35,433 bases of DNA, from assembly GCF_013449685.1 (NCBI RefSeq), contig NZ_JACDSF010000040.1:1-35433 (forward strand), in the 5' to 3' direction. The translations under genes and the position numbers were made by a program. Source of the stretch: Pectobacterium brasiliense. GTDB lineage: Bacteria > Pseudomonadota > Gammaproteobacteria > Enterobacterales > Enterobacteriaceae. Below the pieces are notes generated by a model. It was not told the DNA's origin. It saw only the letters and a list, made by a program, of their open reading frames with translations, and did not search any database. This document shows, piece after piece, positions 22,472 to 30,570 of the stretch; positions within the stretch are counted from its first letter, which is position 1; every line of letters begins with the position of its first letter.

Positions 22472-23725
22472 TTATTTTGACGAAGCCTGAATTGATTTTG
22501 TCGCATTGGTTTTCAAATTATTCAACATTTGCTTATCAACAGGTTGTAGCTGTTGGCCTATCAGTGCCGCAAGCAAAATATTTGTGTCTTCTGTTCTTTC
22601 TATCTGTAGCATTTGTAATCTTAAATCAAGTGCCTGCATTCTTGCCTGCTCATGCGCAGTTTCTTTTTCATCAGCACTACTGATCTTAACCTGCCAAGCA
22701 TCAGCACCTGTTGTATCCGCATAGCGGGAATAGATCTCATATCTCAGCATTTCCCATTCCGATGGATTATCAGGGAATGTCGTGCCGGGAAAAAGGGTTG
22801 CATACTTACTTTTCACAGTCGCATCAGTCCACGCAAGATTAGCGCCCTGCGTAGAACCCAGTGAAGATCCTATGTTGGCCCCTCTGGAGTTAACCGATAC
22901 ATTGCTTGCTTTTTTCATTGCCAGTATGGAATCAATAGCGTTTGTTCCTGCCGTGCTTCTGGCGACAAAGCTTGAAAAGGCCGAAAGATATTCACGCCCT
23001 TCAGACGTATCTTCCAGTCCTTTATTATTTAATGGTTCAACAGGTAAGTTTCCTATAAGATTTCTTTTTGCAGCCTCGGCAACTTTCATCTGGTTGATGT
23101 TATATGATTGATTTGAAACCTTATTAGCTACGATATCGGATTTAGATAATGGCGGCGTAATCAAGCTGGATGCAGATTTATCTTTATCAGGATATTGACC
23201 TATCGTGCTACATCCACCTCTGCTATATTTTACGTCTTCTTCAGAACACACATCGATTGACACTCTTCCCATAATATTTTTCTTGGCTTCATTTATTCCT
23301 GTACTTGCTTGTGTAAAAGTTTTAACGCTGTTTTCAGACAGGGCTTCTTTCGCTGAACTTGTATTTGATCCTGCTGAACCACGGCCGCCTGCCGATGTGA
23401 TTTCTTCACAAGCATTGGCATCAGGTATTCTTTTCAGGATATTCTGCATACGCTGTTCTTGGATGGCTTGATTGGCATTACTGACAACAGCATTCTTCTG
23501 GTTTTCATTTGCTGTTATCGTTGCCTGTGCTAACTTATCATTCATCGACACCAGTGTTTCAATCAAGCCATTTCCTAATGATTGAGGTGATCGCCCCATT
23601 AAATAAGGATCAAGAGCATAGTTTGTTACTGGATAAGCAGCCGCTGCATGGTTTGCATATAACATTGCGAAACATATTGCACATGTTGATCCTAATTCTT
23701 TTAGTTTAAATTGGTTAACTTTCAT
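22472..23725 (-). CDS. Exported protein of the conjugation block (417 aa)
   Basis: The start at 23725 is chosen for its spacing from AAGGAG; a GTG one codon upstream is too close. A signal peptide ends near NHAAAAYP. The mature part is Gln/Ser/Asn-rich and largely helical. Four Cys in ANACEEIT, IDVCSEEDV and GGCSTIG suggest one or two disulfides in the periplasm. The sequence YSRYADTTGADAWQVKISSA precedes a long C-terminal helix (QARMQALDLRLQMLQIERTE) ending in a possible amphipathic helix. Its place between the metallopeptidase and IcmD-like genes points to a periplasmic transfer-complex or pilus-related subunit. I cannot name the family. Confidence 0.75.
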   Translation of the reverse strand: MKVNQFKLKELGSTCAICFAMLYANHAAAAYPVTNYALDPYLMGRSPQSLGNGLIETLVSMNDKLAQATITANENQKNAVVSNANQAIQEQRMQNILKRIPDANACEEITSAGGRGSAGSNTSSAKEALSENSVKTFTQASTGINEAKKNIMGRVSIDVCSEEDVKYSRGGCSTIGQYPDKDKSASSLITPPLSKSDIVANKVSNQSYNINQMKVAEAAKRNLIGNLPVEPLNNKGLEDTSEGREYLSAFSSFVARSTAGTNAIDSILAMKKASNVSVNSRGANIGSSLGSTQGANLAWTDATVKSKYATLFPGTTFPDNPSEWEMLRYEIYSRYADTTGADAWQVKISSADEKETAHEQARMQALDLRLQMLQIERTEDTNILLAALIGQQLQPVDKQMLNNLKTNATKSIQASSK

Positions 23726-23756
23726 CACTACTCCTTTTTATTTATTACTTATATTT

Positions 23757-23785
23757 TAATTAATCAATTTGAATTAAATTGTCAA
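23757..23785 (-). promoter_or_regulatory. Promoter of the exported 417-aa protein
   Basis: Minus strand TTGACA, 17 nt containing CAAATTGAT, then TAATTA. The inner block is the same as in the A-cassette promoters, suggesting one regulator for all of them. Confidence 0.55.
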
Positions 23786-23922
23786 TTGTATTAATGGTTA
23801 TAATTTATTGGAGTAATTTTTTGGAAAAAACCATTATTAACAGAAACAAGCCTTGCACAGTCAATGATTGCTTTAGAGCATCATAAAATACTGCTTCAAA
23901 AAAAAAGGAGACACATATTGAT

Positions 23923-25128
23923 TTACGGACGACGTTTAGAAAAATCATTAACTATATTCACTACCTTATTCTCTAAAGTTGATTTCACAATTTTTATTCC
24001 ACGCCGTATCTTGCTTAAATTTTTGTTCACAATCCATTCACTAGCATTTTTGCATCCAATTTCAAAGGCATCCTGATGGTATCCATACGGATTCTTTTTA
24101 TCTATTTTACTAAGTATATAGTTCGAAAATGGAAACTTAACTTTCATACATTCAATAGAATCATCTATTTTACGTTTATTTAAACCATGTAGTATATTCA
24201 CAGCTCCGATGAATTTACTTAGCTGTGGTTTGCCCTGACTCAGCTCCCTGCCAATATCATATACTGCATTGTCAGCTATAGTAGCTGACATATACTTATG
24301 AATTTCATCGAAGGATTGAAACTCTCTCCCATTGCGATCTTTCAAATAGCTGGCAATGCTCGGATATGAGTAATAACTCTCGTTTTTATGCGTTGTTCTG
24401 TAATGATGTAATGCATTAATAATCAAATCAGAACGAGAAGAATCATACAATCTATCAACGAGAATGCAGCTATATAAATCTGCATAGCTTTCTGTTATTG
24501 CTTTATGAGCGATACGAGTCACATACTTTATTCCTTCAACACACTCCCCGTTCAACTTAGCAAACGGGTTTAGGAAAGACGCTTCCGGTGTCGTTGGTTC
24601 CAGCAGATAACCATCTCGCTTTTCTAACTGGTGATGGATAGCATGAGCTATTTCATGCAGGAGAACGAGGTTAGTCGCTTCTTCATGACTACAATCTGCT
24701 GCCAAGAGAAATTTGTAAACTTCATGCTCATTAACCTGATTACATTTCTTCTTATCTTTGTTTTTATCTTCATACAGATTCATACTGATATAAACGCTTT
24801 CTGTTCCCGGTTGGTATGAGGTTGTTAACTTACCAAAGAATGTTTTTCGGCTGGGTTCTTGGAGAAAGACATTTACTCTTGATTTCATTTTCGTCCATAA
24901 TGAGAATTTGTAAAAAATAATAGGAATAGCTTTATCTATTGAAGGGAAATGATCATCTTTTTTTTGGTTTAATAACACTGCTAGTTTCTTATGATCTATA
25001 AAGTCATTCTTCTTTAAATCTCTACTATACTCAGTAAAGCCTGCGTTCGTCATCGTTTTCCGACGATTTTCATTTATTTTAATAATGAACTTATTAAAAA
25101 CATTTTCATTGTGATATTCTATTTTCAC
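23923..25128 (-). CDS. B-type partner, copy II: HExxH metallopeptidase
   Basis: 401 aa, starting at a GTG (25128) that overlaps the TGA of the A gene (GTGA). The N-terminal MKIEYHNENVFNKF is the B-family head. A zinc-protease site follows: LVLLHEIAHAIHH (His158, Glu159, His162). A likely third ligand is Glu213 in AITESYADLYS, giving a gluzincin-type HExxH...E(S/A)xAD arrangement. There is no signal peptide, so the enzyme is cytosolic or leaves by a dedicated secretion route. The C-terminal third is basic (IRRGIKIVKSTLENK... SKRRP), a feature compatible with type IV export signals. Possible roles: effector sent to the recipient, or processing of transfer proteins. Confidence 0.82.
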   Translation of the reverse strand: MKIEYHNENVFNKFIIKINENRRKTMTNAGFTEYSRDLKKNDFIDHKKLAVLLNQKKDDHFPSIDKAIPIIFYKFSLWTKMKSRVNVFLQEPSRKTFFGKLTTSYQPGTESVYISMNLYEDKNKDKKKCNQVNEHEVYKFLLAADCSHEEATNLVLLHEIAHAIHHQLEKRDGYLLEPTTPEASFLNPFAKLNGECVEGIKYVTRIAHKAITESYADLYSCILVDRLYDSSRSDLIINALHHYRTTHKNESYYSYPSIASYLKDRNGREFQSFDEIHKYMSATIADNAVYDIGRELSQGKPQLSKFIGAVNILHGLNKRKIDDSIECMKVKFPFSNYILSKIDKKNPYGYHQDAFEIGCKNASEWIVNKNLSKIRRGIKIVKSTLENKVVNIVNDFSKRRP

Positions 25129-25475
25129 TTATGCGTCATCTCTATCACTCCAACCTCATCCTTTTTAATTCTATCATTACTATCAAGAAAAGCAAAAGCT
25201 ACTGAGAAATTGTTTTTCACATGATTTTTTAAGTAATCGTCCAAGAAGAATCCAATATCGAAACTATAAATATATTCGCTTATGAATAAACCCATAACAC
25301 CGTTATCCATTTCAATATTAAAATTATTGTGTCTGATTGCGCTTTTAATCTCATTTTCCAGTTTATTTTCTGTTCTTATCGCAATCATAAACAAGCTTTT
25401 ATCTATGTTATTAGTATATATTTTAAAGTCAGGCTCTATTAGTTTTTTATCGCCTACTCTTATTTCTAATTCCAT
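25125..25475 (-). CDS. A-type protein, copy II (116 aa)
   Basis: Begins MELEIRVGDKKLIEPDFKIY, identical to copy III over most of the first 25 residues, then diverges in the helix (KLENEIKSAIRHNN) and keeps EMDNGVMGLFISEYIYSFD and the VAFAFLD strand. ATAAGGAGATAAAAC precedes the ATG. The shared promoter is at 25508-25536. It is coupled by a 4-nt overlap to the metallopeptidase. No export signal. Constant sequence in A against variable sequence in its partner suggests that A recognises the B head. Confidence 0.82.
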   Translation of the reverse strand: MELEIRVGDKKLIEPDFKIYTNNIDKSLFMIAIRTENKLENEIKSAIRHNNFNIEMDNGVMGLFISEYIYSFDIGFFLDDYLKNHVKNNFSVAFAFLDSNDRIKKDEVGVIEMTHK

Positions 25476-25507
25476 CTGTTTTATCTCCTTATACTATTAT
25501 CATTATG

Positions 25508-25536
25508 GAGATAATCAATTTATGCCAGACTGTCAA
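25508..25536 (-). promoter_or_regulatory. Shared A-cassette promoter, copy II
   Basis: Minus strand TTGACA, 17 nt (with ATAAATTGAT), TATCTC. Nearly identical to the element at 26018-26046. Confidence 0.6.
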
Positions 25537-25569
25537 ATATTGATTGTGTATTAAATATAGTGAATGACA

Positions 25570-25638
25570 TTAAAATATATAATACTCATTATATAAGAAC
25601 TCATCGAACAAATTGTCATTTATTAGCTCAATCCTCAC
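25570..25638 (-). pseudogene. B-type partner, copy III: truncated after 22 codons
   Basis: A GTG at 25638 overlaps the TGA of A copy III in the same AAGTGA context as copy II. It encodes MRIELINDNLFDEFLYNEYY then IF-stop. The first 14 residues match the metallopeptidase head (M, I, E, N, N, F and F identical, others conservative). The body has been lost, after which the promoter of copy II begins. This shows that the duplication included both A and B. Confidence 0.7.
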
Positions 25639-25985
25639 TTGTGTCTCATCCTTATATCTTTAACGTTTTCTTTTTTAATTTTATCATCTTCGTCAAGAAA
25701 GGCAAAAGCTACCGAAAACTGATCTTTAACATGGTTGATTAAGTAAGCACGTAAAAAACCTCTAACATCAAAGCTGTAGATTCGGTCAATAATAGTCAGA
25801 CCAATGATGCCATTTTGTATTTCAATCTTAAATTCATCATTATTCATACTTTGTCTAATTTTCTCTTCTGCATCGATATCTACTTTCATAGCGATAAAGA
25901 ATAACGTCTTATCATTGTCATTAGTATATATTTTAAAATCAGGCTCTATTAGTTTTTCATCGCCTACTCTTATTTCTAATTCCAT
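25635..25985 (-). CDS. A-type protein, copy III (116 aa)
   Basis: Starts MELEIRVGDEKLIEPDFKIY and retains EIQNGIIGLTIIDRIYSFDV and FSVAFAFLDEDDKIKKENV. Its closest relative is copy II, including upstream DNA, so the pair is a tandem duplication. The gene is intact although its B partner is only a stub. That suggests A has value alone, for instance as immunity or as a chaperone acting in trans. ATATAAGGAGATAAAATAG precedes the ATG. Confidence 0.82.
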   Translation of the reverse strand: MELEIRVGDEKLIEPDFKIYTNDNDKTLFFIAMKVDIDAEEKIRQSMNNDEFKIEIQNGIIGLTIIDRIYSFDVRGFLRAYLINHVKDQFSVAFAFLDEDDKIKKENVKDIRMRHK

Positions 25986-26017
25986 CTATTTTATCTCCTT
26001 ATATTATTCTTATTATG

Positions 26018-26046
26018 GAGATAATCAATTTATAACAGGCTGTCAA
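26018..26046 (-). promoter_or_regulatory. Shared A-cassette promoter, copy III
   Basis: Minus strand TTGACA, 17 nt (with TATAAATTGAT), TATCTC. It starts just after the dotA terminator. Confidence 0.6.
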
Positions 26047-26062
26047 ATATCCATTAACAGAA

Positions 26063-26082
26063 AAGAGGACCGCAGCCCTCTT
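26063..26082 (-). terminator. Intrinsic terminator after dotA-like gene
   Basis: Minus strand AAGAGG, 8-nt loop, CCTCTT followed by TTCTG, 9 bp after the DotA stop. Confidence 0.55.
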
Positions 26083-26090
26083 CATATTTT

Positions 26091-28781
26091 TTATTTTATA
26101 TTGCTACCACTGGTTGGGTTATTGTTATCACCAGAAGATCTGCCGCCCTTCCCTTTATCAGAAACATTGAAGCTTTCAATTGGTGATGCTTTGGCTTGAA
26201 GATTTATTGGCAACAACGGTCTGTTATGCTCACCAAACGATACCGCCCTATTAGCTGCTTTTTGAGCAACATCCATATAGCCGGAAGCGCCTGCCTTATC
26301 CCCTACAGCTTCCGCAGCCTCAGCCGCATTATAAGCAGAGTTAGCACTTTCAAGAGATTGATATTCATCTTGCTGATCGAGTGGGCCAGCATTACTCATG
26401 TGAGTTCTGAATGCAGACCCTGTATCGCTGGCCCTGCCAGCCGCCTGTGCTTTCCCTTGTTGGGATTGCTGTTGCAGCTGAAGCTCACGTTGCTGTTCAC
26501 GGTCTTTGTTGATTTGCGCATTCCTGACCTGATTGCCCAATGCATTAGAGGTATGTGATACCTGATCTAACACGGTCTTAGTGAACATCGCCCCTTCAAC
26601 CCCTTTTGATGCTGACTGGGCATAACCCGCCATACTCTGACCACTATGAACGCCAAGCCACTTCATAATTTCATCAGGGATAACATGGATCAATGAGAGT
26701 GATTTTTTCACTACCGTGAACATCATTGCGATATAAACCGCGATAAGCGCCAATGATTCGATGATCCCAATCCCTGCATTAGCAGACATCATACCAAACG
26801 CGCCGGAGAATGTTTCATTGACGATCCCACCAAGGATAGGGAGCATCGTATAGGCAGCAATCAATCCTGTTATCATTAGTGCTGGACGCATGGTTAACGA
26901 TAAAACCAGACCATAGCCAGCACCACCACGACCCACCACGCCATCACCGTCTGGATGTAAATGTGTTATTACCCATAATGGTGCTGCAACCATTGCTTCA
27001 AGGCACAGGATCATCCAGCCTATGCAAACACCAAACCACATGACGTAAGGCAACATAGGAATAACGACGGCTAAGGTATCACCAGCTATCCATAACGGAA
27101 TAACCAGTGGCATAACAATCCCCATAGCGCCAAATGCTCCCGATACCCAGCTTGCAGTCGCTGATGTCCATGCGCCAAGACCTGCGCCAACAACAGCAGA
27201 ACTCCCTAATAACGTCCAGCCAGCGGCACTGATCGTATCCCCAAGTCCTTTAACCGCTAATAACGGGTTTATCGCCTGTAAATTTGCAGCGGTTGTATCA
27301 GTCGAGAACGCAACAATCTTCCCTTGCTTTCTGCCATTAATCACACTGGAACTGAGAAAACCCGCCATTGCACCAGAAATACTCTTATTGGCTTCACTCT
27401 GAAGAGAAGAAACAATTTTCCCGGCATCATCTGTTTTAGGGCCTGCACCACTTTTACCACTGGTATTGGCCTCTGTTCTGTTTTGCGCATCAATACCATT
27501 CGCATATCTTGAAGCTGTGGTCGATCTTGCCATATCCTGAGAAACTTTTGCCATAATTGCGTTCAGGCTGTTATCGAATATATCGCCGTATTCCATTGTT
27601 GCTTGTCCAGCGACAGGAAGATTATGGGCAGCCCCGTTAATCGCATCCTGAACACGGATAAGTTTCATACTCCATGCGCCAGCCATAAACCATCCATCCT
27701 TCTGGACATTCTCTTTGAAATCATCCCACTGGTCACCAGTAGAAAATGCGGCTCTGACAGCACTATCAATAACCGATACATAATTCGCAGTAGCGCCATT
27801 TATCCCGTTCTGAATATCAATGTTGTTATCAGCCACATACTGTTCAGCCAGCAACTTCATACTGTTGTTAAGCGCGATAAAAGCCGTATTATGCGATTCA
27901 ACAATGCCTGAGATATTTGTCTTTATATCCTGTGGCATATAGGCCATATACATGCCGCCAGCGGCAATAGCAGCCTGCGCCTGAGCTTTAGCCTGTTCGT
28001 CATAAGACGCTTTCGCTTCAGGATCTGTGAGCGTAATGCTTCCACATGCAGCTTTGGATACCAGTAAATTTTTATTCATATCATTACCGGCATTGTTAGC
28101 CCCATAGTTATATCGGTATAAATACTGTCCTTTTTCTGACGTCATTGAAAATTGAGGGGTGACATGGGGAAACAGATCATTCGCTGCTGATTTATTCCAT
28201 AGCTCACCGGCTTTTAACATACAAACATTATTGATAAAGGCGGTTTTGGCTATACGATCAAGCTCTTGATAAGACGCTGATGTCGTAATAACAGCACCAT
28301 CGGAAGGATTTGCAGCATAGGTATTCCAGACTGTATCCGCAAGACCGATACCCTGATTGATCATCCATAATACCGCGACTTGTGCCGCACAAAAACCGCC
28401 TGCTGCAGGGAGTATCATTGCAGTGCCTAATGCGGTTCTTACAGGCAACCACATGGAAGACCATTTCTTACCCAGCATTTCCCCGTCATGTGCTGTTGAC
28501 ATGGTTCCTGCGATAAGCGTATACGCGGCCAAAATACCACCGACTAATAACACCGCACTGTTGAGGATCGTCATCGTATTGGCTAATGGACTTTGCGCTA
28601 AGTTCTCAGGAAATAAAACATCCAAGAACCATAGCTTTGATTTATCAGTATCAGGAACCGTAAATAAATCTGCCGCGTGTGCAGTTTGCGCCATCAGTAA
28701 AAAAGTGATTAATGTGATGAATATTAAACGGTATCTCATTTTTATTATTTTCATAGAACTTTGTTCGGTGTTTTTTTTCAT
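26091..28781 (-). CDS. DotA/TraY-family type IVB secretion protein
   Basis: 896 aa from the ATG at 28781, chosen for GGGAGAACACA upstream. A signal peptide (YRLIFITLITFLLMAQTAHA) precedes the family's opening: LFPENLAQSPLANTMTILNSA and MLGKKWSSMWLPVRTALGTA, then MILPAAGGFCAAQVAVLW. These are the diagnostic DotA/TraY segments. A large periplasmic or polar region follows (about 170-480), then a block of transmembrane helices with WIAGDTLAVVIPMLPYVMWF and APLWVITHLHPDGDGVVGRG. A Gln-rich cytosolic tail closes it (REQQRELQLQQQSQQGKAQA). DotA is a polytopic inner-membrane subunit of Dot/Icm and IncI transfer channels. It is the firmest evidence for a type IVB system. Confidence 0.95.
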   Translation of the reverse strand: MKKNTEQSSMKIIKMRYRLIFITLITFLLMAQTAHAADLFTVPDTDKSKLWFLDVLFPENLAQSPLANTMTILNSAVLLVGGILAAYTLIAGTMSTAHDGEMLGKKWSSMWLPVRTALGTAMILPAAGGFCAAQVAVLWMINQGIGLADTVWNTYAANPSDGAVITTSASYQELDRIAKTAFINNVCMLKAGELWNKSAANDLFPHVTPQFSMTSEKGQYLYRYNYGANNAGNDMNKNLLVSKAACGSITLTDPEAKASYDEQAKAQAQAAIAAGGMYMAYMPQDIKTNISGIVESHNTAFIALNNSMKLLAEQYVADNNIDIQNGINGATANYVSVIDSAVRAAFSTGDQWDDFKENVQKDGWFMAGAWSMKLIRVQDAINGAAHNLPVAGQATMEYGDIFDNSLNAIMAKVSQDMARSTTASRYANGIDAQNRTEANTSGKSGAGPKTDDAGKIVSSLQSEANKSISGAMAGFLSSSVINGRKQGKIVAFSTDTTAANLQAINPLLAVKGLGDTISAAGWTLLGSSAVVGAGLGAWTSATASWVSGAFGAMGIVMPLVIPLWIAGDTLAVVIPMLPYVMWFGVCIGWMILCLEAMVAAPLWVITHLHPDGDGVVGRGGAGYGLVLSLTMRPALMITGLIAAYTMLPILGGIVNETFSGAFGMMSANAGIGIIESLALIAVYIAMMFTVVKKSLSLIHVIPDEIMKWLGVHSGQSMAGYAQSASKGVEGAMFTKTVLDQVSHTSNALGNQVRNAQINKDREQQRELQLQQQSQQGKAQAAGRASDTGSAFRTHMSNAGPLDQQDEYQSLESANSAYNAAEAAEAVGDKAGASGYMDVAQKAANRAVSFGEHNRPLLPINLQAKASPIESFNVSDKGKGGRSSGDNNNPTSGSNIK

Positions 28782-28883
28782 TGTGTTCTCCCTGTTATTT
28801 ATGCAACTCACAAAGTAAGCTACATGCTAAAAACGAAATATTTATATTCCGGTAAAGCCAAATAGTTACATTTCTCTTTATTT

Positions 28884-29417
28884 TTATTTCATCACACCAC
28901 TGATACTGTTCCATACATCAGTTGAATCACCATTCACATTAACCGTTCCTCCTGCTGATGACCCCGTTCCAGTTGAAACACTGACACCACCCACATTCCC
29001 AATCACAGGCATATCAATTGAAATGCTTTCTGAGATATTTCCCATTACATCACGCATCTTTTCTCTGGCAAGCGAACAGGCTTTGCTTATCGCAGCTTCT
29101 TTTGTCTTTTTAATTATTGAATCAATTGACGGTAAATTAATACCAAGATTTCCCGTAGGCCATACATCAGTGCACCCAATCGTCTCTAATGAGTTATTGA
29201 TATTTGACATAAAATCTCTGGCAACTGTCTCTAATTGAGCCGCATCGGTTTTCATCGCATTATATTGAGCTTGTTTCATACTCGATTCTACGGTAGGACT
29301 ACACACAGCAGCGTTGGCATTTGTTGCCGCAAGAGACATGAATATAGCGAAAGGTAAAATATATTTTATTTTAATCATAGAACTTTGTTCGTTTTTCATT
29401 TTTATTTTATACTCCAT
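28884..29417 (-). CDS. Exported protein upstream of dotA
   Basis: 177 aa as the longest frame; the in-frame ATGs at 29399 (MKNEQSSM) and 29378 (MIKIKYIL) are alternatives, since no start has an ideal site. The signal peptide IKYILPFAIFMSLAATNANA ends before AVCSPTV. The mature protein has three Cys, a helical middle (SIIKKTKEAAISKACSLARE) and a Gly/Ser/Val-rich end (VSVSTGTGSSAGGTVNVNGD). It is the first gene of the minus-strand conjugation block. Likely a periplasmic or surface transfer component; family not recognised. It shares a 17-nt 5' segment with dotA. Confidence 0.72.
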   Translation of the reverse strand: MEYKIKMKNEQSSMIKIKYILPFAIFMSLAATNANAAVCSPTVESSMKQAQYNAMKTDAAQLETVARDFMSNINNSLETIGCTDVWPTGNLGINLPSIDSIIKKTKEAAISKACSLAREKMRDVMGNISESISIDMPVIGNVGGVSVSTGTGSSAGGTVNVNGDSTDVWNSISGVMK

Positions 29418-29525
29418 TGTTAAATGTATTTTTAAGACCTCACTTGTTTAATCATTTAAATAAACAGGATCAATTAATATATATTAAATATTTTAAAATT
29501 AATCAAGTAAACGTCTATTTTAAAT

Positions 29526-29642
29526 TTGACAATGGTTTTGTTTTAAGTATTATTAAGGAGTAAATAAATAACTACTCCAAATGTTAATTTTATTACATAC
29601 TCTAAACAATCCAGAGTTATTCCTTGCTCTGGATTGTTTTTT
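29526..29642 (+). ncRNA. Candidate small RNA with own promoter and terminator
   Basis: Plus strand TTGACA (29526-29531), 16 nt, TATTAT (29548-29553). A transcript from about 29560 would carry a first hairpin, GGAGTA-N10-TACTCC (29557-29578). It would end at a strong intrinsic terminator: AACAATCCAGAG, 10-nt loop, CTCTGGATTGTT and a T6 run (29605-29642). No protein gene fits between; the only frame is a 22-codon one without a ribosome-binding site. Predicted length is about 80 nt. It lies divergently just outside the transfer block and could regulate it. Confidence 0.55.
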
Positions 29643-30235
29643 GCATTAATCATAATTTAAATTATCGTGGAGTGTTAGGTCTGATCCAAGTAAACGTTAT
29701 TGCATAGCATTTTTCTTTCTCGATAGGGTGATTTTTTCTTCGCTATAGCAGAGGATTTTCTCAATTCATTTTCATTATCCTTTTTGAATCAATACTACTT
29801 TATATTTTTCATCTAACGTGTTACTCACTGTTTTTACTCTACACATTCACAAGACCCACGATAAAAATCATGGCCGCCGACTTACGGCCATTCTGATGTT
29901 GCATTGCGGCAAGAGCGTCACAGTCGTCACCAGAACGCTGGGCGCTACACGCTCATCTGTCAGCCGATGGATAAATTTTGGTTACTTTTAATGGCGGTAA
30001 AGGATTAAAAGGTCTCAAACCCGGACGTGCCCCACACTGGCCAGTCGCGGATATTCTCCAGATTTTACTGCTATTGGTACAAACCCGGAGCGTGAAGGCG
30101 AATCGCTGACAAAAGTGGCGTATTGACCCCATGCGAAACAAAGATACTCGACAGGCCAAAAGCATTTACTTATTCGGTTGATATAACTCATAAAAATAAT
30201 TACTGTGACAGAGTAAAATGTAACCATAAAAAACT
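29643..30235. other. Gene-free spacer with a higher-GC decayed segment
   Basis: 29643-29860 is AT-rich with nothing recognisable. 29865-30125 is clearly richer in G and C, with frames broken by stops on both strands (for example a plus-strand run KGLKGLKPGRAPHWPVADIL). This looks like a worn gene fragment from another source. No intact gene supported. Confidence 0.35.
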
Positions 30236-30305
30236 CATGTTCCATTTTTGGGAACATGTTGACATGACAACAAGAGAACACTATGATGTTCCCATATTAG
30301 GAACA
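30236..30305 (+). promoter_or_regulatory. Near-consensus promoter flanked by two operators
   Basis: Operator 1: CATGTTCC-N7-GGAACATG (30236-30258). Directly after it TTGACA (30259-30264), exactly 17 nt, TATGAT (30282-30287). Operator 2: TGTTCC-N7-GGAACA (30287-30305) overlaps the -10 end and contains the AGGA ribosome-binding site of the next gene. The operators start 49 bp apart. This is a textbook autoregulated toxin-antitoxin promoter, presumably bound by the HTH protein at 30571. Confidence 0.85.
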
Positions 30306-30309
30306 AATT

Positions 30310-30570
30310 ATGAAACTGCTTGGAAGAAACCGGCTGGACAAAGTTAAAAGCGTTAGCGCCTCAAGCAAAATCTGGGTAAATGCTTGGTCCACTGAAGTGA
30401 ACACAAGTATTTGGAAATCGATACAAGATATCAAAGAGCAGTTTCCAACAGTCTCCAGCCCAGCCAATGGGATGTTCATTTTCAAAGTTGATGAATGTAA
30501 TGCTTTCATTGAAACATCGATAGATTTCAATGAATTAATTGTGCTAGTCACTGCAGTGAAGGTTCTATGA
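30310..30570 (+). CDS. HigB/RelE-like toxin candidate
   Basis: 86 aa. It shows the HigB-family order: a first helix (KVKSVSASSKIWVNAW), a second helix beginning TSIWKSIQDIKEQFPTVSSP (W-x-s-x-x-D-I-K-x-x-F-P), then strands NGMFIFKVDE and AFIETSIDFNELIVLVTAVK. The final basic-histidine segment of classical HigB (T-H-x-x-Y) is missing, so it is shorter than usual and may have altered activity. The ATG has AGGAAC upstream inside operator 2. Its TGA is followed at once by the ATG of the next gene, so translation is coupled. If active it would cleave mRNA on ribosomes. Confidence 0.72.
   Translation: MKLLGRNRLDKVKSVSASSKIWVNAWSTEVNTSIWKSIQDIKEQFPTVSSPANGMFIFKVDECNAFIETSIDFNELIVLVTAVKVL

Noticed and set aside
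23864..24076. Plus-strand frame MIALEHHKILLQKKRRH.
   Set aside because: Most of it is antisense to the metallopeptidase gene and it has no usable start signal.
28357..28818. Plus-strand frame of 153 codons.
   Set aside because: Exact antisense of the dotA 5' half, whose family identity is certain.
30123..30347. Plus-strand frame covering the operator region.
   Set aside because: It spans the promoter and both operators and overlaps the HigB-like start. No ribosome-binding site.
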